Shown here piece after piece: positions 18,019 through 28,089 of a stretch of 64,000 nucleotides of DNA. The notes beneath the pieces were generated by a model. The model saw only the letters and a program-made list of their open reading frames with translations. It had not been told where the DNA came from and did not search any database. The stretch is from contig NZ_PVTF01000010.1 of the NCBI RefSeq assembly GCF_003002815.1, positions 186,001 through 250,000 of the forward strand, read 5' to 3'. A program made the position numbers and the translations under genes. The stretch comes from Umezawaea tangerina (lineage in GTDB: Bacteria > Actinomycetota > Actinomycetes > Mycobacteriales > Pseudonocardiaceae). Position 1 is the stretch's first letter. Each line of letters begins with the position of its first letter.

Positions 18019-18975
18019 TCAGGTCCCCTTGAGCCACTCCTCGACCTTGTCCGGGTTCGCCTCGGTCCAGCGCTTCGCCGCCTCGTCCGGGCTCATCCGG
18101 TAGACGTCGACGAAGCTGGCCACGGTGTTCTGGTCGGTGTTGGTCCACAGGAAGTTGTCGACGAGCCGGTAGGCGGGCCCGCCCGCGTCGGCGAACCCGC
18201 GGCGCGCGATCTTGTCCAGCTCGTAGCGCGGGTAGTCGCAGGCCACGGTCGCGGGGTCGGCGTCGCACCCCGGCCGGTGCGGCGGCAGGTCGACCTTGAC
18301 CAGTCCGATGTCCAGGTGCAGCCACTGCGGCTCGAAGAAGTAGCCGATCAGCGGCGTGCGCTGCTCCTCGGCCTGCTGGAACGCCTTGATCAGCGCGGGT
18401 TCGCTGCCCGCGTAGACGACCCGGTAGTCCAGGCCGAGGTTGCGGATCAGCGCCTCGTCGGCGGTGACGAACGACGGGTCGCCGTCGAGCAGCTGCCCCT
18501 GTCCCGCGGAGTCGATGGTGGCGAACAGGTCCTTGTACCTGGCGAGGTTGTGCCAGTCGGTGATGTCGGGGTGGGCGGTCTTCATCCACGGCGGCACGTA
18601 CCAGCCGATCGCGCCGACGTTGCCGGTCGTGCCGACGACGACGGTGTCCCGCGCGTACCTGGCCTTCAGGTCGTCGTGCCCCCAGTTCTCCAGGATCACG
18701 TCGACGTCGCCCGCGGCCAGACCCTCCCAGGACTCCTCCTCGCCGAGCTCCTTGAGGGTGACCTTGCAGCCCAGCCTCGTGGTGGCCAGGTAGGCGACGA
18801 CCGCGGCGTTGGCCCGGTACCCGACCCACGGGTTCACCGCGATGCTGACCTGGCCGCACGACCTCGCCGGTGCGGCCCGCGGCGGCTGGGCGCACCCGGC
18901 CGCGCCGAGGACGAGCGCCATCGCCAGGACGTACCACCGGGCGCGCCCGCCGGCGGTGGACCTTCTCGGCAACAC
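18019..18975 (-). CDS. Glycine betaine/choline-type substrate-binding lipoprotein (orphan copy)
   Basis: A 318-residue OpuAC-type receptor. The N-terminal signal ends in LGAAGC, so it should be a lipoprotein. The ligand-binding aromatics are visible: NPWVGYRANA, ENWGHDDLKA and IGWYVPPWM, as expected for a quaternary-ammonium cage. It is closely similar in layout to the receptor at 22458, yet is transcribed away from that operon. GTG 18975 is chosen because GGAGG lies nine bases upstream and the signal peptide starts there; the frame extends another 200 bases without support. It probably shares the permease encoded by the divergent operon or gives it a second specificity. Confidence 0.92.
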   Translation of the reverse strand: MLPRRSTAGGRARWYVLAMALVLGAAGCAQPPRAAPARSCGQVSIAVNPWVGYRANAAVVAYLATTRLGCKVTLKELGEEESWEGLAAGDVDVILENWGHDDLKARYARDTVVVGTTGNVGAIGWYVPPWMKTAHPDITDWHNLARYKDLFATIDSAGQGQLLDGDPSFVTADEALIRNLGLDYRVVYAGSEPALIKAFQQAEEQRTPLIGYFFEPQWLHLDIGLVKVDLPPHRPGCDADPATVACDYPRYELDKIARRGFADAGGPAYRLVDNFLWTNTDQNTVASFVDVYRMSPDEAAKRWTEANPDKVEEWLKGT

Positions 18976-19360
18976 CTTCTGGGACCTCCGGAACAGAGGG
19001 CAGGGACTCGATCTCCGGGGTGCGCGCCCAGCATCGACGCGCGCCGCCGGGCCGGTCAAGGGTCGGAAGACCGCCGTCGGTGTCCTGGAGAGCACGTTTT
19101 CGCAGTTCACCAGGGCAGAGGTCGGACGACCGGATCGACGGACGTTCAAGAGGATCGATCTTGGTCGCCGACTGTCCACTGTGGATCGACGGCGGGTGGA
19201 GCCGCCGGTCCGCGTCGTGTCGGCCGCGTGGTCGGGACGTTAAAGTCGCGCGACCGGGCCTACTTGACCTTGACGGCGGTTCGACCAGGGTCGATGCTGT
19301 CGCGCATCCAGAAACAATGTGCGCGATCCGCAACAAGGCGCACGGTTTGGAGAGACCTAC
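18976..19360. other. 385-base divergent regulatory region of the betaine transport genes
   Basis: Separates the orphan receptor (minus) from the importer operon (plus). For the plus strand, TTGACG at 19270-19275 and GATGCT at 19293-19298 (17-base spacing) form a plausible promoter with a leader of about 55 bases. Small dyads are present (TCCACTGTGGA at 19175-19185; GTCGCGCGAC at 19245-19254). No ORF in it has genome-like codon use. Osmotic control is likely from the cargo but no known operator was recognised. Confidence 0.5.
19270..19298 (+). promoter_or_regulatory. Candidate promoter of the betaine importer operon
   Basis: TTGACG, 17 bases, GATGCT; a second TTGACC overlaps just upstream. 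Distance to GTG 19361 fits an ordinary leader with GGAGAG as ribosome site. Confidence 0.45.
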
Positions 19361-20436
<1,076 letters not shown>

Positions 20437-20437
<1 letters not shown>

Positions 20438-22407
20438 TGGCGGCGGTCGCACTGTCCAAAGTGGACCTCCGACGTCCCGGTCGCGGCGCCGTCGTCGCGT
20501 TGGTCCTGGCCCTGTGGCTGGTGTTGTGGGCCCTGCTCAAGGGGCTGCACACCCTCGCGCTCGGCCCGGCCCAGCTCACGCCGCTGCACCAGGCCGTCAA
20601 CGACCTCAACGACTCCATCGGCGCGAGCCGCAACACCAACCCGCTGTTCCTCTACTTCTTCAACGAGATCCGGCTCGTCATCGACGAGTTCGTCACCTTC
20701 ATCCAGTCGCTGATCGCGCAGCCCGCGTTCGGCAGGCCGCTGCCGCTGATCGGCTGGCTCGGCGTCGTCGCGCTGGCCGCGTTCGTGTCCTACGCGGCGG
20801 GCGGCTTCCGGGTCGCGCTGCTCGCGGCCGCCGGCTTCACCTTCCTGGGCCTGCAGGGCCTGTGGGAGGAGAGCATGGACACGCTCGCGCTGACGCTGGC
20901 GGCCGTGGTCATCGCGCTGCTGTTCGGCATCCCCATCGGCATCTGGGCCGGGCTGTCGGACCGGTTCAACCGGGTCATCACCCCGGTGCTCGACTTCATG
21001 CAGACCATGCCGACGTTCGTCTACCTCGCGCCGCTGACGCTGTTCTTCCTCATCGGCCCCGCGTCGGCGACCATCGCGACGCTGGTCTACGCCGCCCCGC
21101 CCGCCATCCGGCTCACCGCCTACGGCATCCGCAACGTCCCCGGCGACACCGTCGAGGCCAGCGCCTCGCTCGGCGCCACCGACGGGCAGACGTTGCGGAA
21201 GGTGCTGCTGCCCACCGCGAAGCGCACGATCATCGTCGGGATCAACCAGACCATGATGGCGGCGCTGTCCATGGTCACCATCGCCGCGCTGATCGACGCG
21301 CCGGGCCTGGGCAAGACGGTCATCAAGGCGCTGCAGACCCTCGACGTCGGCACGGCGTTCAACGCGGGCCTGGCGATCGTCGTGCTGGCGATCGTGCTCG
21401 ACCGCGTGACCACCGCCGCGGGCGACCGGGTCGACCGCGCCCGGCTCACCCGGCGGCCGTGGGCCGCGCGGGCCAGGCAGGGCGGGCTGATCGGCGGCGG
21501 GGTGCTGACGCTGGTCGCGGTCTGGCTGTCCTACACCTACGTGTGGGCCGCGGAGTTCCCACCCGACGTGGAGGTCGGCAGCTCCATCGCCAAGGGCGTG
21601 ACCACCGCGACGGACTGGGTGCAGAGCAACCTGTCCGGCATCACCAACGGCGTCAAGGACGTCGTGACGCTCGTGCTCGTGGACCCGTTGCAGTCGCTGC
21701 TGACCGGCTCCCCGTGGTGGCTCGTCGCCGCCGTGGTCGTCGCGCTCTCCGTGGTGCTGGGCGGGATCCGGGCCGCGATCGGCTCCGCGGTGTGCCTCGG
21801 CCTGCTGGTCGCCACCGGGCTGTGGCAGGACAGCATGGCGACCCTGGCCTCCACGCTCGTCGCGACCGCGGTCGTCATGGTCATCGGCGTCGCCGTCGGC
21901 GTCTGGATGGGCCGCAGCCCCGGCGCGGACCGGGTGATCCGGCCCGTGCTCGACGCGGCGCAGACCATGCCCGCCTTCGTCTACCTCGTCCCGTTCCTCG
22001 CGCTGTTCGCGGCGAGCCGGTTCACCGCCATCGTCGCCGCGGTCGTGTTCGCGGCGCCGGTGGCCGTCAAGATCGTCGCCGACGGCGTCCGCGCGGTCTC
22101 GCCCACCACGGTCGAGGCCGCCACGGCGTCGGGCTCCAGCACGTGGCAGACGATCACCAAGGTGCAGCTGCCGATGGCGCGGCAGGCACTGGTCCTCGCG
22201 ACCAACCAGGGGCTCGTCTACGTGCTGTCGATGGTCGTCGTCGGCGGCCTCGTCGGCGCGGGCGCCCTCGGCTACGACGTGGTGGCCGGGTTCTCGCAGG
22301 GGCAGCTCTACGGCAAGGGGCTCGCGGCAGGTCTGGCCATCGTCGTGCTCGGCGTGCTGCTCGACCGCCTCACCCGCGCCGCCGCGGCCAGGTCCGGTCG
22401 GTCCTGA
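20437..22407 (+). CDS. Double-length glycine betaine ABC permease (two fused permease domains)
   Basis: A 656-residue membrane protein containing two complete OpuAB/ProW-type permease modules in one chain. Module 1 (about 40-330) has the coupling helix GATDGQTLRKVLLPTAK; module 2 (about 375-650) has ASGSSTWQTITKVQLPMAR. Each has its own FMQTMPTFVYL or AAQTMPAFVYL segment. Ordinary ProW is about 280-350 residues and works as a homodimer; here the two halves have diverged, so the pore is a built-in heterodimer. The ATG overlaps the ATPase stop by one base. Confidence 0.93.
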
Positions 22408-22457
22408 CCAAGTGCAAGCGCCACCCCGGAGGTGGCGGAACGAGGAGGTTCGATCAC

Positions 22458-23438
22458 GTGGCACTGAGCGGCAAGACCGGCATCCGCGGCGCGGGCGTTG
22501 CGCTCGCCGTCGCGTTGACCCTGGCCGGGTGCGGCGGCGCGAAGGTCGGTGACACCGGCAGTGCCCAGTCCGGGTCCACCGGCGACTGCGGGACCTTCAA
22601 CATCGCGATCAACCCGTGGGTCGGCTACGAGGCCAACGCGGCCGTGCTCGCCTACGTGGCCGAGAAGCAGCTCGGCTGCAAGGTCACCAAGAAGGACCTG
22701 AAGGAAGAGGTGGCCTGGCAGGGCTTCGGCACCGGAGAGGTCGACGCGGTGGTCGAGAACTGGGGCCACGACGACCTGCGCGCCAAGTACGTCGACGACC
22801 AGAAGACCGCCGTGTCGGCCGGTTCCACCGGCGTCACCGGGCAGATCGGCTGGTACGTCCCGCCGTGGATGGCCGAGAAGTACCCGGACATCACCGACTG
22901 GAACAACCTCAACAAGTACGCCGACCTGTTCAAGACCTCCGAGTCCGGCGACAAGGGCCAGCTCCTCGACGGCGACCCCTCGTTCGTCACCAACGACGAG
23001 GCCCTGGTCAAGAACCTGAACCTCGATTACAAGGTCGTCTACGGCGGCAGCGAGACCGCGCTCATCCAGGCGTTCAAGCAGGCCGAGGAGAAGAAGACCC
23101 CGGTCATCGGCTACTTCTACTCGCCGCAGTGGCTGCTGTCGCAGGTGAAGCTGGTCAAGGTCAAGCTGCCCGCCTACACCAAGGGCTGCGACGCCGACAC
23201 CCAGAAGATCGCCTGCGACTACCCCGACTACGACCTGGACAAGATCGTCAGCAAGAAGTTCGCCGACGCGGGCGGTCCCGCCTTCCAGCTGGTCAAGAAC
23301 TTCAAGTGGACCAACGAGGACCAGAACCTCGTCGCCAAGTACATCGCCGAGGACAAGATGTCCGCGGACGCGGCGGCCAAGAAGTGGGTCGACGACAACG
23401 CCGACAAGGTCAAGGCCTGGTTGCCCGCGGGCAAGTAG
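22458..23438 (+). CDS. Glycine betaine/choline-type substrate-binding lipoprotein of the importer operon
   Basis: A 326-residue receptor with lipobox LTLAGC and the OpuAC landmarks NPWVGYEANA, ENWGHDDLRA and IGWYVPPWM. Third gene of the importer operon, 50 bases after the permease. GTG 22458 has GAGGAGG ten bases upstream. It is lysine-rich compared with the orphan copy at 18019, but the two align along their whole mature length. Substrate is a quaternary amine by family; betaine, choline, ectoine or proline betaine cannot be separated by eye. Confidence 0.93.
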   Translation: MALSGKTGIRGAGVALAVALTLAGCGGAKVGDTGSAQSGSTGDCGTFNIAINPWVGYEANAAVLAYVAEKQLGCKVTKKDLKEEVAWQGFGTGEVDAVVENWGHDDLRAKYVDDQKTAVSAGSTGVTGQIGWYVPPWMAEKYPDITDWNNLNKYADLFKTSESGDKGQLLDGDPSFVTNDEALVKNLNLDYKVVYGGSETALIQAFKQAEEKKTPVIGYFYSPQWLLSQVKLVKVKLPAYTKGCDADTQKIACDYPDYDLDKIVSKKFADAGGPAFQLVKNFKWTNEDQNLVAKYIAEDKMSADAAAKKWVDDNADKVKAWLPAGK

Positions 23439-23495
23439 GAAGTCCACCTGAACGTTCGCCGGGCGCCATCCGTATCCCCACGTGGAGGTGGGCGA

Positions 23496-24317
23496 GTGCG
23501 GACTCGTGCATGGTGGTGGGCGTCCGCGGTCGCGGTCCTGTACACGGCTCTCGCCGTCGGGACCGCGGCCGCGCACGGCGCGGTGGTGTCACCGGTCAGC
23601 CGGTCGGCCGCGTGCGGGGCCGACGGCGCGCAGCCGCAACCCGTCGCGTGCAAGGCGGCGCTGTCCGCCAGCGGTCCCAAGGCCTCCGCCGAGTGGGACA
23701 ACATCCGCGTCGCCAACGTCAAGGGCCGCGACCGCGAGACCATCCCCGACGGCAAGCTGTGCAGCGCCGGTCTCCGCGAGTACGCGGGCCTCGACCTGGC
23801 CAGGGCTGACTGGCCCACGTCGAAGGTCGTCACCGGCGCCGTGAAGATCACCTACCGGGCGACGATCCCGCACAAGGGGACGTTCCGGCTCTACCTGAGC
23901 AAGGACGGGTACAAGCCGGAGAACCCCTTGCGGTGGGCCGATCTCGAAGAGCAGCCGTTCATGACGGTGACGGACCCTCCGCTGGTGAAGGACGCCTACA
24001 CGCTGGCCGGGTCGGTGCCCGCGGGCAAGACCGGGCGCCACGTGATCTACACGATCTGGCAGAACTCGGACACACCGGACACCTACTACTCGTGTTCGGA
24101 CGTGACGTTGGTGGCCGGGGCCTCGCAGGCGGGTGCCGCGCCCCCGCCCGGATCCCCGCAGCCCGGTTCCCCGCAGCCGGGGTCGGCCGTGGCGGCGCCG
24201 CAGGTGGACCGGCTGGCCTCGCTGGCGTCGCAGAAGGGCGTGCTCATCCCGGCCGGGATCGTGGTGCTGGGAGTGGTCGTGGTGGGCGGAGCGCTGTTCT
24301 GGAGGCGGCGCGCTTAG
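23496..24317 (+). CDS. AA10 lytic polysaccharide monooxygenase with C-terminal membrane anchor
   Basis: Copper enzyme that oxidatively cleaves chitin or cellulose. The signal peptide (1-26) ends at AAA, leaving His27 as mature N-terminus; with His126 in IPHKGTF it makes the histidine brace, and the axial aromatic is in DTYYSCSDV. The catalytic domain (27-210) is followed by a GSPQPGS linker and, instead of a carbohydrate module, a membrane span (PAGIVVLGVVVVGGALF) with an RRR tail, so it should stay on the cell surface. GTG 23496 has GGAGGTG upstream. A strong terminator follows. Confidence 0.93.
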   Translation: MRTRAWWWASAVAVLYTALAVGTAAAHGAVVSPVSRSAACGADGAQPQPVACKAALSASGPKASAEWDNIRVANVKGRDRETIPDGKLCSAGLREYAGLDLARADWPTSKVVTGAVKITYRATIPHKGTFRLYLSKDGYKPENPLRWADLEEQPFMTVTDPPLVKDAYTLAGSVPAGKTGRHVIYTIWQNSDTPDTYYSCSDVTLVAGASQAGAAPPPGSPQPGSPQPGSAVAAPQVDRLASLASQKGVLIPAGIVVLGVVVVGGALFWRRRA

Positions 24318-24330
24318 ACGTTCTGGCGAG

Positions 24331-24374
24331 CCCGCACCGGTGGCACATCGCCGTGCCGCCGGTGCGGGGTTTTG
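24331..24374 (+). terminator. Intrinsic terminator after the LPMO gene
   Basis: 16-bp stem (24331-24346 with 24353-24368, one G-T wobble), 6-base loop, followed by GGTTTT. One of the few terminators in the window with a T-run. Confidence 0.88.
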
Positions 24375-24471
24375 ACGGTCCGGAGTGGACTCGCCAGGCA
24401 CGGGTGTAACGGCGAGCGGGCGGAACGCGACGCTTGAGGGGTCAGCCCGCCGCCCGTCGCAGGAGTGCCCG

Positions 24472-24978
24472 ATGTCGCAGGATCCGGCCGTCCCGGCACC
24501 GAGGAACACCAAGAACTGGCTCTGGGTCGTCGGGCTCGTCGCGGTGCTCGTCGTGGCCGGTGTCGTCCTCACCGGCGGGTCCGGTGGCAAGACGGCCGCG
24601 GCGCCGCCGCCCGCCACGAGCACGTCCACCGAGGCCCCGCGGCCGGGGTTGGAGACCGCGCCCACGGCTCCCGCGGCGCCGCCGCCCGTGGTGCACATCG
24701 TGGTGTACGAGGTCACCGGCACCGGTACGGGTGACATCACCTTCGGCACGGACGGCGCGGGTGGGACCGAGGTGGTGACCGGGGCGGCGCTGCCGTGGAC
24801 CACGACGGTCGAGCTGCCCGCCGGGGCGGAGCCGCAGAGCGCCTCCGTGGTCGCCGTGGGCGGCGCGTCGGAGATCGGGGCGCGGATCACCGTCGACGGG
24901 CAGGTCGCCCGCGAAGGAGCCTCCAGCCCCGCCTACAACTCCGTGTCGCTCACCGCGACCGTCGGCCCGCGGGCCTGA
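24472..24978 (+). CDS. MmpS-like membrane-anchored protein
   Basis: A 168-residue protein with a short cytosolic start, one membrane span (about 15-35, WLWVVGLVAVLVVAGVVL), a Pro/Thr linker and an external beta-sandwich (VVYEVTGTGTGDITFGTDG, LPWTTTVELPAG, ITVDGQVAREG) that matches MmpS-family proteins of actinobacteria. MmpS proteins partner MmpL exporters in mycobacteria, but no MmpL is here. ATG 24472 follows CAGGAG. Its last 29 bases overlap the convergent LysR gene. Confidence 0.8.
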   Translation: MSQDPAVPAPRNTKNWLWVVGLVAVLVVAGVVLTGGSGGKTAAAPPPATSTSTEAPRPGLETAPTAPAAPPPVVHIVVYEVTGTGTGDITFGTDGAGGTEVVTGAALPWTTTVELPAGAEPQSASVVAVGGASEIGARITVDGQVAREGASSPAYNSVSLTATVGPRA

Positions 24979-25891
24979 GACCGGCCCACTCCGGTGTCCA
25001 GGTGCCCGCGGCCGGTGCGGGGGTGCCGAGGTGGGCGCGGAGCGCGGCCAGCGCCGGGTGCGGGTTGTCGTCGCGCCACACCAGCGAGTGCGGGTACACC
25101 GGGACCGGGTCGCGCAGGGCGATCCGGCGCAGGTCGTAGTCGGCGGGCCAGAGCAGCCCGGACCCCTCGCCGATGAAGGTCGCCAACGTCGACGAGCCCG
25201 CGACCACGTCCAGCACGGGGCGGGTGCCGAAGTCGGGACCGGTCGCGTCCACGGTGAGCCCGAACGCGGCGGTCAGGTCGCGGTAGAACGTCCCCCACTC
25301 CGTCCGCAGGCCCACGCCGGGCATCCAGATCCGGTGCCCGCGCAGGGCGGTGGGCGTGACCGCGCCCGTGTCGGCGAGCTCGTGGGCCGGTCCGGTGAGG
25401 AGCTGGACGGGCTCGTCGTGCACCCGCTCGGCGCGCACGCCGTCGGGGAGCCGCCCGGCGGTGACGGCCCGGAAGGACACGTCGACCGCACCGGACCGGA
25501 CGGCGTCGACGGCCGCGTCCCCGTCGGGGAGCGTCACGACGTCGAGCTCGGTGTCCGGGTGCGCGCGGTGGAAGTCGCGCACCAGGTCCGCGGGCGCGAG
25601 CCGCCGTCCGATCACGTCGACGCACAGGGCGCGGCGACCGGGGCGCACCGACGCGGCCGCCCGCTCCTCGGCCCGCAGGAGGTCGCGCGCGTGCGTCAGG
25701 AACGCCCGCCCGTCGGGGGTGAGCGACGAGCCGCGCGGGGTGCGGGCGAACAGCCGCACGCCGAGGTCGTTCTCCAGCGCCGCGATCCGCTTGGAGACGG
25801 CCTGCTGGGTGACCGACAGCTCCGCGGCGGCGTCCTGGAACCGGCCCGCCTCCGCGGCGGCGACGAAGGTGCGCACGGCGTCGAGGTCCAC
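24950..25891 (-). CDS. LysR-family transcriptional regulator
   Basis: A 313-residue LTTR: winged helix at 1-60 (DLDAVRTFVAAAEAGRFQDAA, VTQQAVSKRIAALENDLG, LTPDGRAFL) and a periplasmic-binding-like effector domain (about 85-295). It is divergent from an MFS exporter and most likely controls it. The GTG at 25891 is preferred over longer starts because TAGAGT lies eight bases upstream with no ribosome site, which marks a leaderless transcript. The 3' end overlaps the MmpS-like gene by 29 bases. Confidence 0.9.
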   Translation of the reverse strand: MDLDAVRTFVAAAEAGRFQDAAAELSVTQQAVSKRIAALENDLGVRLFARTPRGSSLTPDGRAFLTHARDLLRAEERAAASVRPGRRALCVDVIGRRLAPADLVRDFHRAHPDTELDVVTLPDGDAAVDAVRSGAVDVSFRAVTAGRLPDGVRAERVHDEPVQLLTGPAHELADTGAVTPTALRGHRIWMPGVGLRTEWGTFYRDLTAAFGLTVDATGPDFGTRPVLDVVAGSSTLATFIGEGSGLLWPADYDLRRIALRDPVPVYPHSLVWRDDNPHPALAALRAHLGTPAPAAGTWTPEWAGLRPAGRRSR

Positions 25892-25899
25892 GGCGGCCG

Positions 25900-25905
25900 A
25901 CTCTA
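25900..25905 (-). promoter_or_regulatory. Leaderless -10 box of the LysR gene
   Basis: TAGAGT, eight bases before GTG 25891; no Shine-Dalgarno sequence in front of the start. Confidence 0.5.
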
Positions 25906-26013
25906 GTGCGGTGACCACGATCCTCGGCGGGCATCTCCGGGCCCAGCCGCTCGCGAGGGACCGCCTGGGCGACAGAACTCCCCGGCAAGGGTTCGTGGCC
26001 ACCGCACCGCGGG

Positions 26014-26071
26014 CACAACCGGTGGTTGTGGTGGCGGTTGTTTGACCCGCTCGCGCGCCGCTCGCTTGGAT
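26014..26071 (+). promoter_or_regulatory. Operator and promoter of the MFS gene
   Basis: A perfect dyad CACAACC-GGT-GGTTGTG at 26014-26030, a further GGTTGT half site at 26036-26041, then TTGACC (26042-26047) and TTGGAT (26066-26071) with an 18-base spacer. The dyad sits just upstream of the -35 box in the LysR/MFS divergent region, a typical place for an activating LTTR. Confidence 0.6.
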
Positions 26072-26097
26072 CTCCCGGACCGGGGGAGGAGTCCGCA

Positions 26098-27351
26098 GTG
26101 GTGGGTGGGCGGTCGCTGGGGCGGCGGTTCGGGTGGTTGTGGGCGGCGTACGCGGCCAGCACCTTCGGCACCAGGTTGGCGTTCGACGCGTTCCCGTTGA
26201 TCGCGGTGCTGGTGCTGCACGCGGGTCCGGCGGAGGTGTCGGTGCTGGCGGCCGCCGGGCTGGCGGTCGGTGCGCTGGTGGCGGTGCCGCTGGGCCACTG
26301 GCTGGAGTTCCGGCGCAAGCGGCCGGTGATGGTGGCGATGGACCTGGTCCGGTTCGCCGCGCTGGTGACGGTCCCGCTGGCGCACTGGCTGGGGTGGCTG
26401 GGGTTCGGGCAGCTCCTGGTGGTGTCGATCGTGGTCGGGACGGCGGACATCGCGTTCCAGGCGGCGAGCGGGGCCTACCTGAAGTCGGTGGTGTCGGGGG
26501 AGGACCTGCTGGTCGCGAACGGGCGGTTCGAGTCGACCGCCTGGACCGCCACCGCGCTGGGTCCGCCGTTGGGCGGGGCGGCGATCGGGCTGTTCGGGCC
26601 GGTGGCGACGGTGGTGGCGGACGCGGTGAGCTACCTGCTGTCGGCGGCGGGGATCCGGGCGATCGGGGGCGGCGAGCCGCGACCCGTGCGCACCGGCGCG
26701 CCGGTGCGGGTGGGGGACCTGCTGGAGGGGTGGCGGTACGTGCTGGGCCACCCGGTGCTGCGCCCGCTGTTCTTCAACACGGTCCTGGTCAGCGGACTCA
26801 TCATGGCGACGGCGCCGTTGCTCGCCGTGCTCATGCTTGGCCCGCTGGGGTTCGCGCCGTGGCAGTACGGGCTGGCGTTCGCGGCGCCCTGCGTGGGCGG
26901 GCTGGTCGGGGCGCGGACGTCGCGGCGGCTGGTCGGCCGGTTCGGGCGGCACCGGGTGCTGCGCGTGGTCGGGACGCTGCGCGCGTGCTGGCTCGTCGGG
27001 CTGGCGTTCGTCCACGCGGGAGCGTCCGGCCTCGTGCTGGTGATGCTGGTCGAACTCGGGCTGATCACGTGCATGGGCGTGTTCACCCCGGTGTTCGCCA
27101 CCTACCGGCTGGAGCAGGTGCCGGACGACCGGGTCGTGCGCACGCTGTCGGCGTGGTCGATCTCCAGCAAGGCCACCATCGCGGTGCTGACGGCGTTGTG
27201 GGGGCTGCTGGCGGGTCTCGTCGGGCCGCGCGAGGCGGTCGCGGTGGCCGGGGTGCTGATGCTGGCCACGCCGTTGCTGCTGCCGCGCCGCGAGCACGCC
27301 GAGGAGCCGGGACCCGCGGTGGAGACCGCGGACCCCGGCGTCGGGCGCTGA
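26098..27351 (+). CDS. MFS exporter (DHA3/EntS-like)
   Basis: A 417-residue major-facilitator protein with about 12 spans. It has the inter-span 2-3 basic loop (HWLEFRRKRPVMVAMD), the mid-protein QAASGAYLKSVV segment common in DHA3 drug/siderophore exporters, and no binding-protein-like extras. GTG 26098 follows GGGGGAGGAG at six bases. It is divergent from a LysR regulator with an operator between them, so export of a small molecule or drug under that regulator is likely. The C-terminus ends three bases from the convergent DUF4360 gene. Confidence 0.9.
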   Translation: MVGGRSLGRRFGWLWAAYAASTFGTRLAFDAFPLIAVLVLHAGPAEVSVLAAAGLAVGALVAVPLGHWLEFRRKRPVMVAMDLVRFAALVTVPLAHWLGWLGFGQLLVVSIVVGTADIAFQAASGAYLKSVVSGEDLLVANGRFESTAWTATALGPPLGGAAIGLFGPVATVVADAVSYLLSAAGIRAIGGGEPRPVRTGAPVRVGDLLEGWRYVLGHPVLRPLFFNTVLVSGLIMATAPLLAVLMLGPLGFAPWQYGLAFAAPCVGGLVGARTSRRLVGRFGRHRVLRVVGTLRACWLVGLAFVHAGASGLVLVMLVELGLITCMGVFTPVFATYRLEQVPDDRVVRTLSAWSISSKATIAVLTALWGLLAGLVGPREAVAVAGVLMLATPLLLPRREHAEEPGPAVETADPGVGR

Positions 27352-27354
27352 CGA

Positions 27355-27990
27355 TCAGGGGCAGGTCTTCCACGCGAAGTGGTAGGTCGTCTCGATGCTG
27401 CCGTCCGTCGAGTCCATCGCCATGAAGCTGGTCGTCTTCTTCGGGTCCGAGGTGCCCACGTTCACGCGCAGCTCGGTGTTGATGTTGAAGTTGCGCAGCT
27501 CGCCGCACGGCGAGTAGACGATCGCGGCCACCTCGGTGGTGTCGGTGGCCTGCCAGTCGTCGCTCATCGGCCCGTTGTAGGTGTGGGACTTGTACGGGGT
27601 GGCCGACATGCCCTGGAAGTAGTAGTTGGCCCGCTCGGTGCCGCTGGCACCCGTCTCCAGGTGCGCGAACCCGCGGTAGTCGGCCTGGGCGATGCCGTAG
27701 GTGAAGCCCTGCGGCACGTTGACCCTCAGGTTGAGCTGGCAGTTCTTCCGGAAGTCGGTGGGCTGGGCGCCGATGCCGACCTGGGCGAGGAAGTCGCTGT
27801 AGGTCACCGTGAACGCCTTGTTGTCCGGCGAGACGGCCACCGCGGCCGTGCCCGTCGGGCAGCCCGACCCGAGGACCGTCACCACCTCGATGGTGATGTG
27901 GTCCGGTGGGGGAACGGTGCCCGGTGCGCCGCCGGGTGGGAACGTGATCGTGGACAGGGCCATGAGGGCGGCCGTGATCGCACTGAGCAT
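27355..27990 (-). CDS. Secreted DUF4360 protein, copy 1
   Basis: A 211-residue exported protein. A short signal sequence (about 1-17) is followed by the DUF4360 domain: VLGSGCPTGTAAV, FTVTYSDFLAQVG, RKNCQLNLRVNVPQGFTYGIAQADYRGFAHL is the family core, and it ends WKTCP. Four or more conserved cysteines suggest disulfides. It is a paralogue of the next gene upstream, about 70% alike by eye. ATG 27990 is preceded by AAAGGTG. Two AACGTT-centred repeats in the gap upstream are candidate operators. Function of the family is unknown; fungal and bacterial members are secreted. Confidence 0.88.
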   Translation of the reverse strand: MLSAITAALMALSTITFPPGGAPGTVPPPDHITIEVVTVLGSGCPTGTAAVAVSPDNKAFTVTYSDFLAQVGIGAQPTDFRKNCQLNLRVNVPQGFTYGIAQADYRGFAHLETGASGTERANYYFQGMSATPYKSHTYNGPMSDDWQATDTTEVAAIVYSPCGELRNFNINTELRVNVGTSDPKKTTSFMAMDSTDGSIETTYHFAWKTCP

Positions 27991-28039
27991 GGGTGCACCT
28001 TTCTGAATGCGGTCATCCGTGAATGGCGGCGCGGCGAAT

Positions 28040-28069
28040 GAAAACGTTTCTCAGGGCTTTGAAAACGTT
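28040..28069 (-). promoter_or_regulatory. Paired AACGTT operator-like repeats upstream of DUF4360 copy 1
   Basis: GAAAACGTT occurs at 28040-28048 and again at 28061-28069, 21 bases apart (two helix turns), in an AT-rich gap. The cores AAACGTTT and AACGTT are palindromic with central CG, like LacI/GalR-family half sites. Confidence 0.45.
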
Positions 28070-28089
28070 CTAGACGGCCCTCGGGAATG

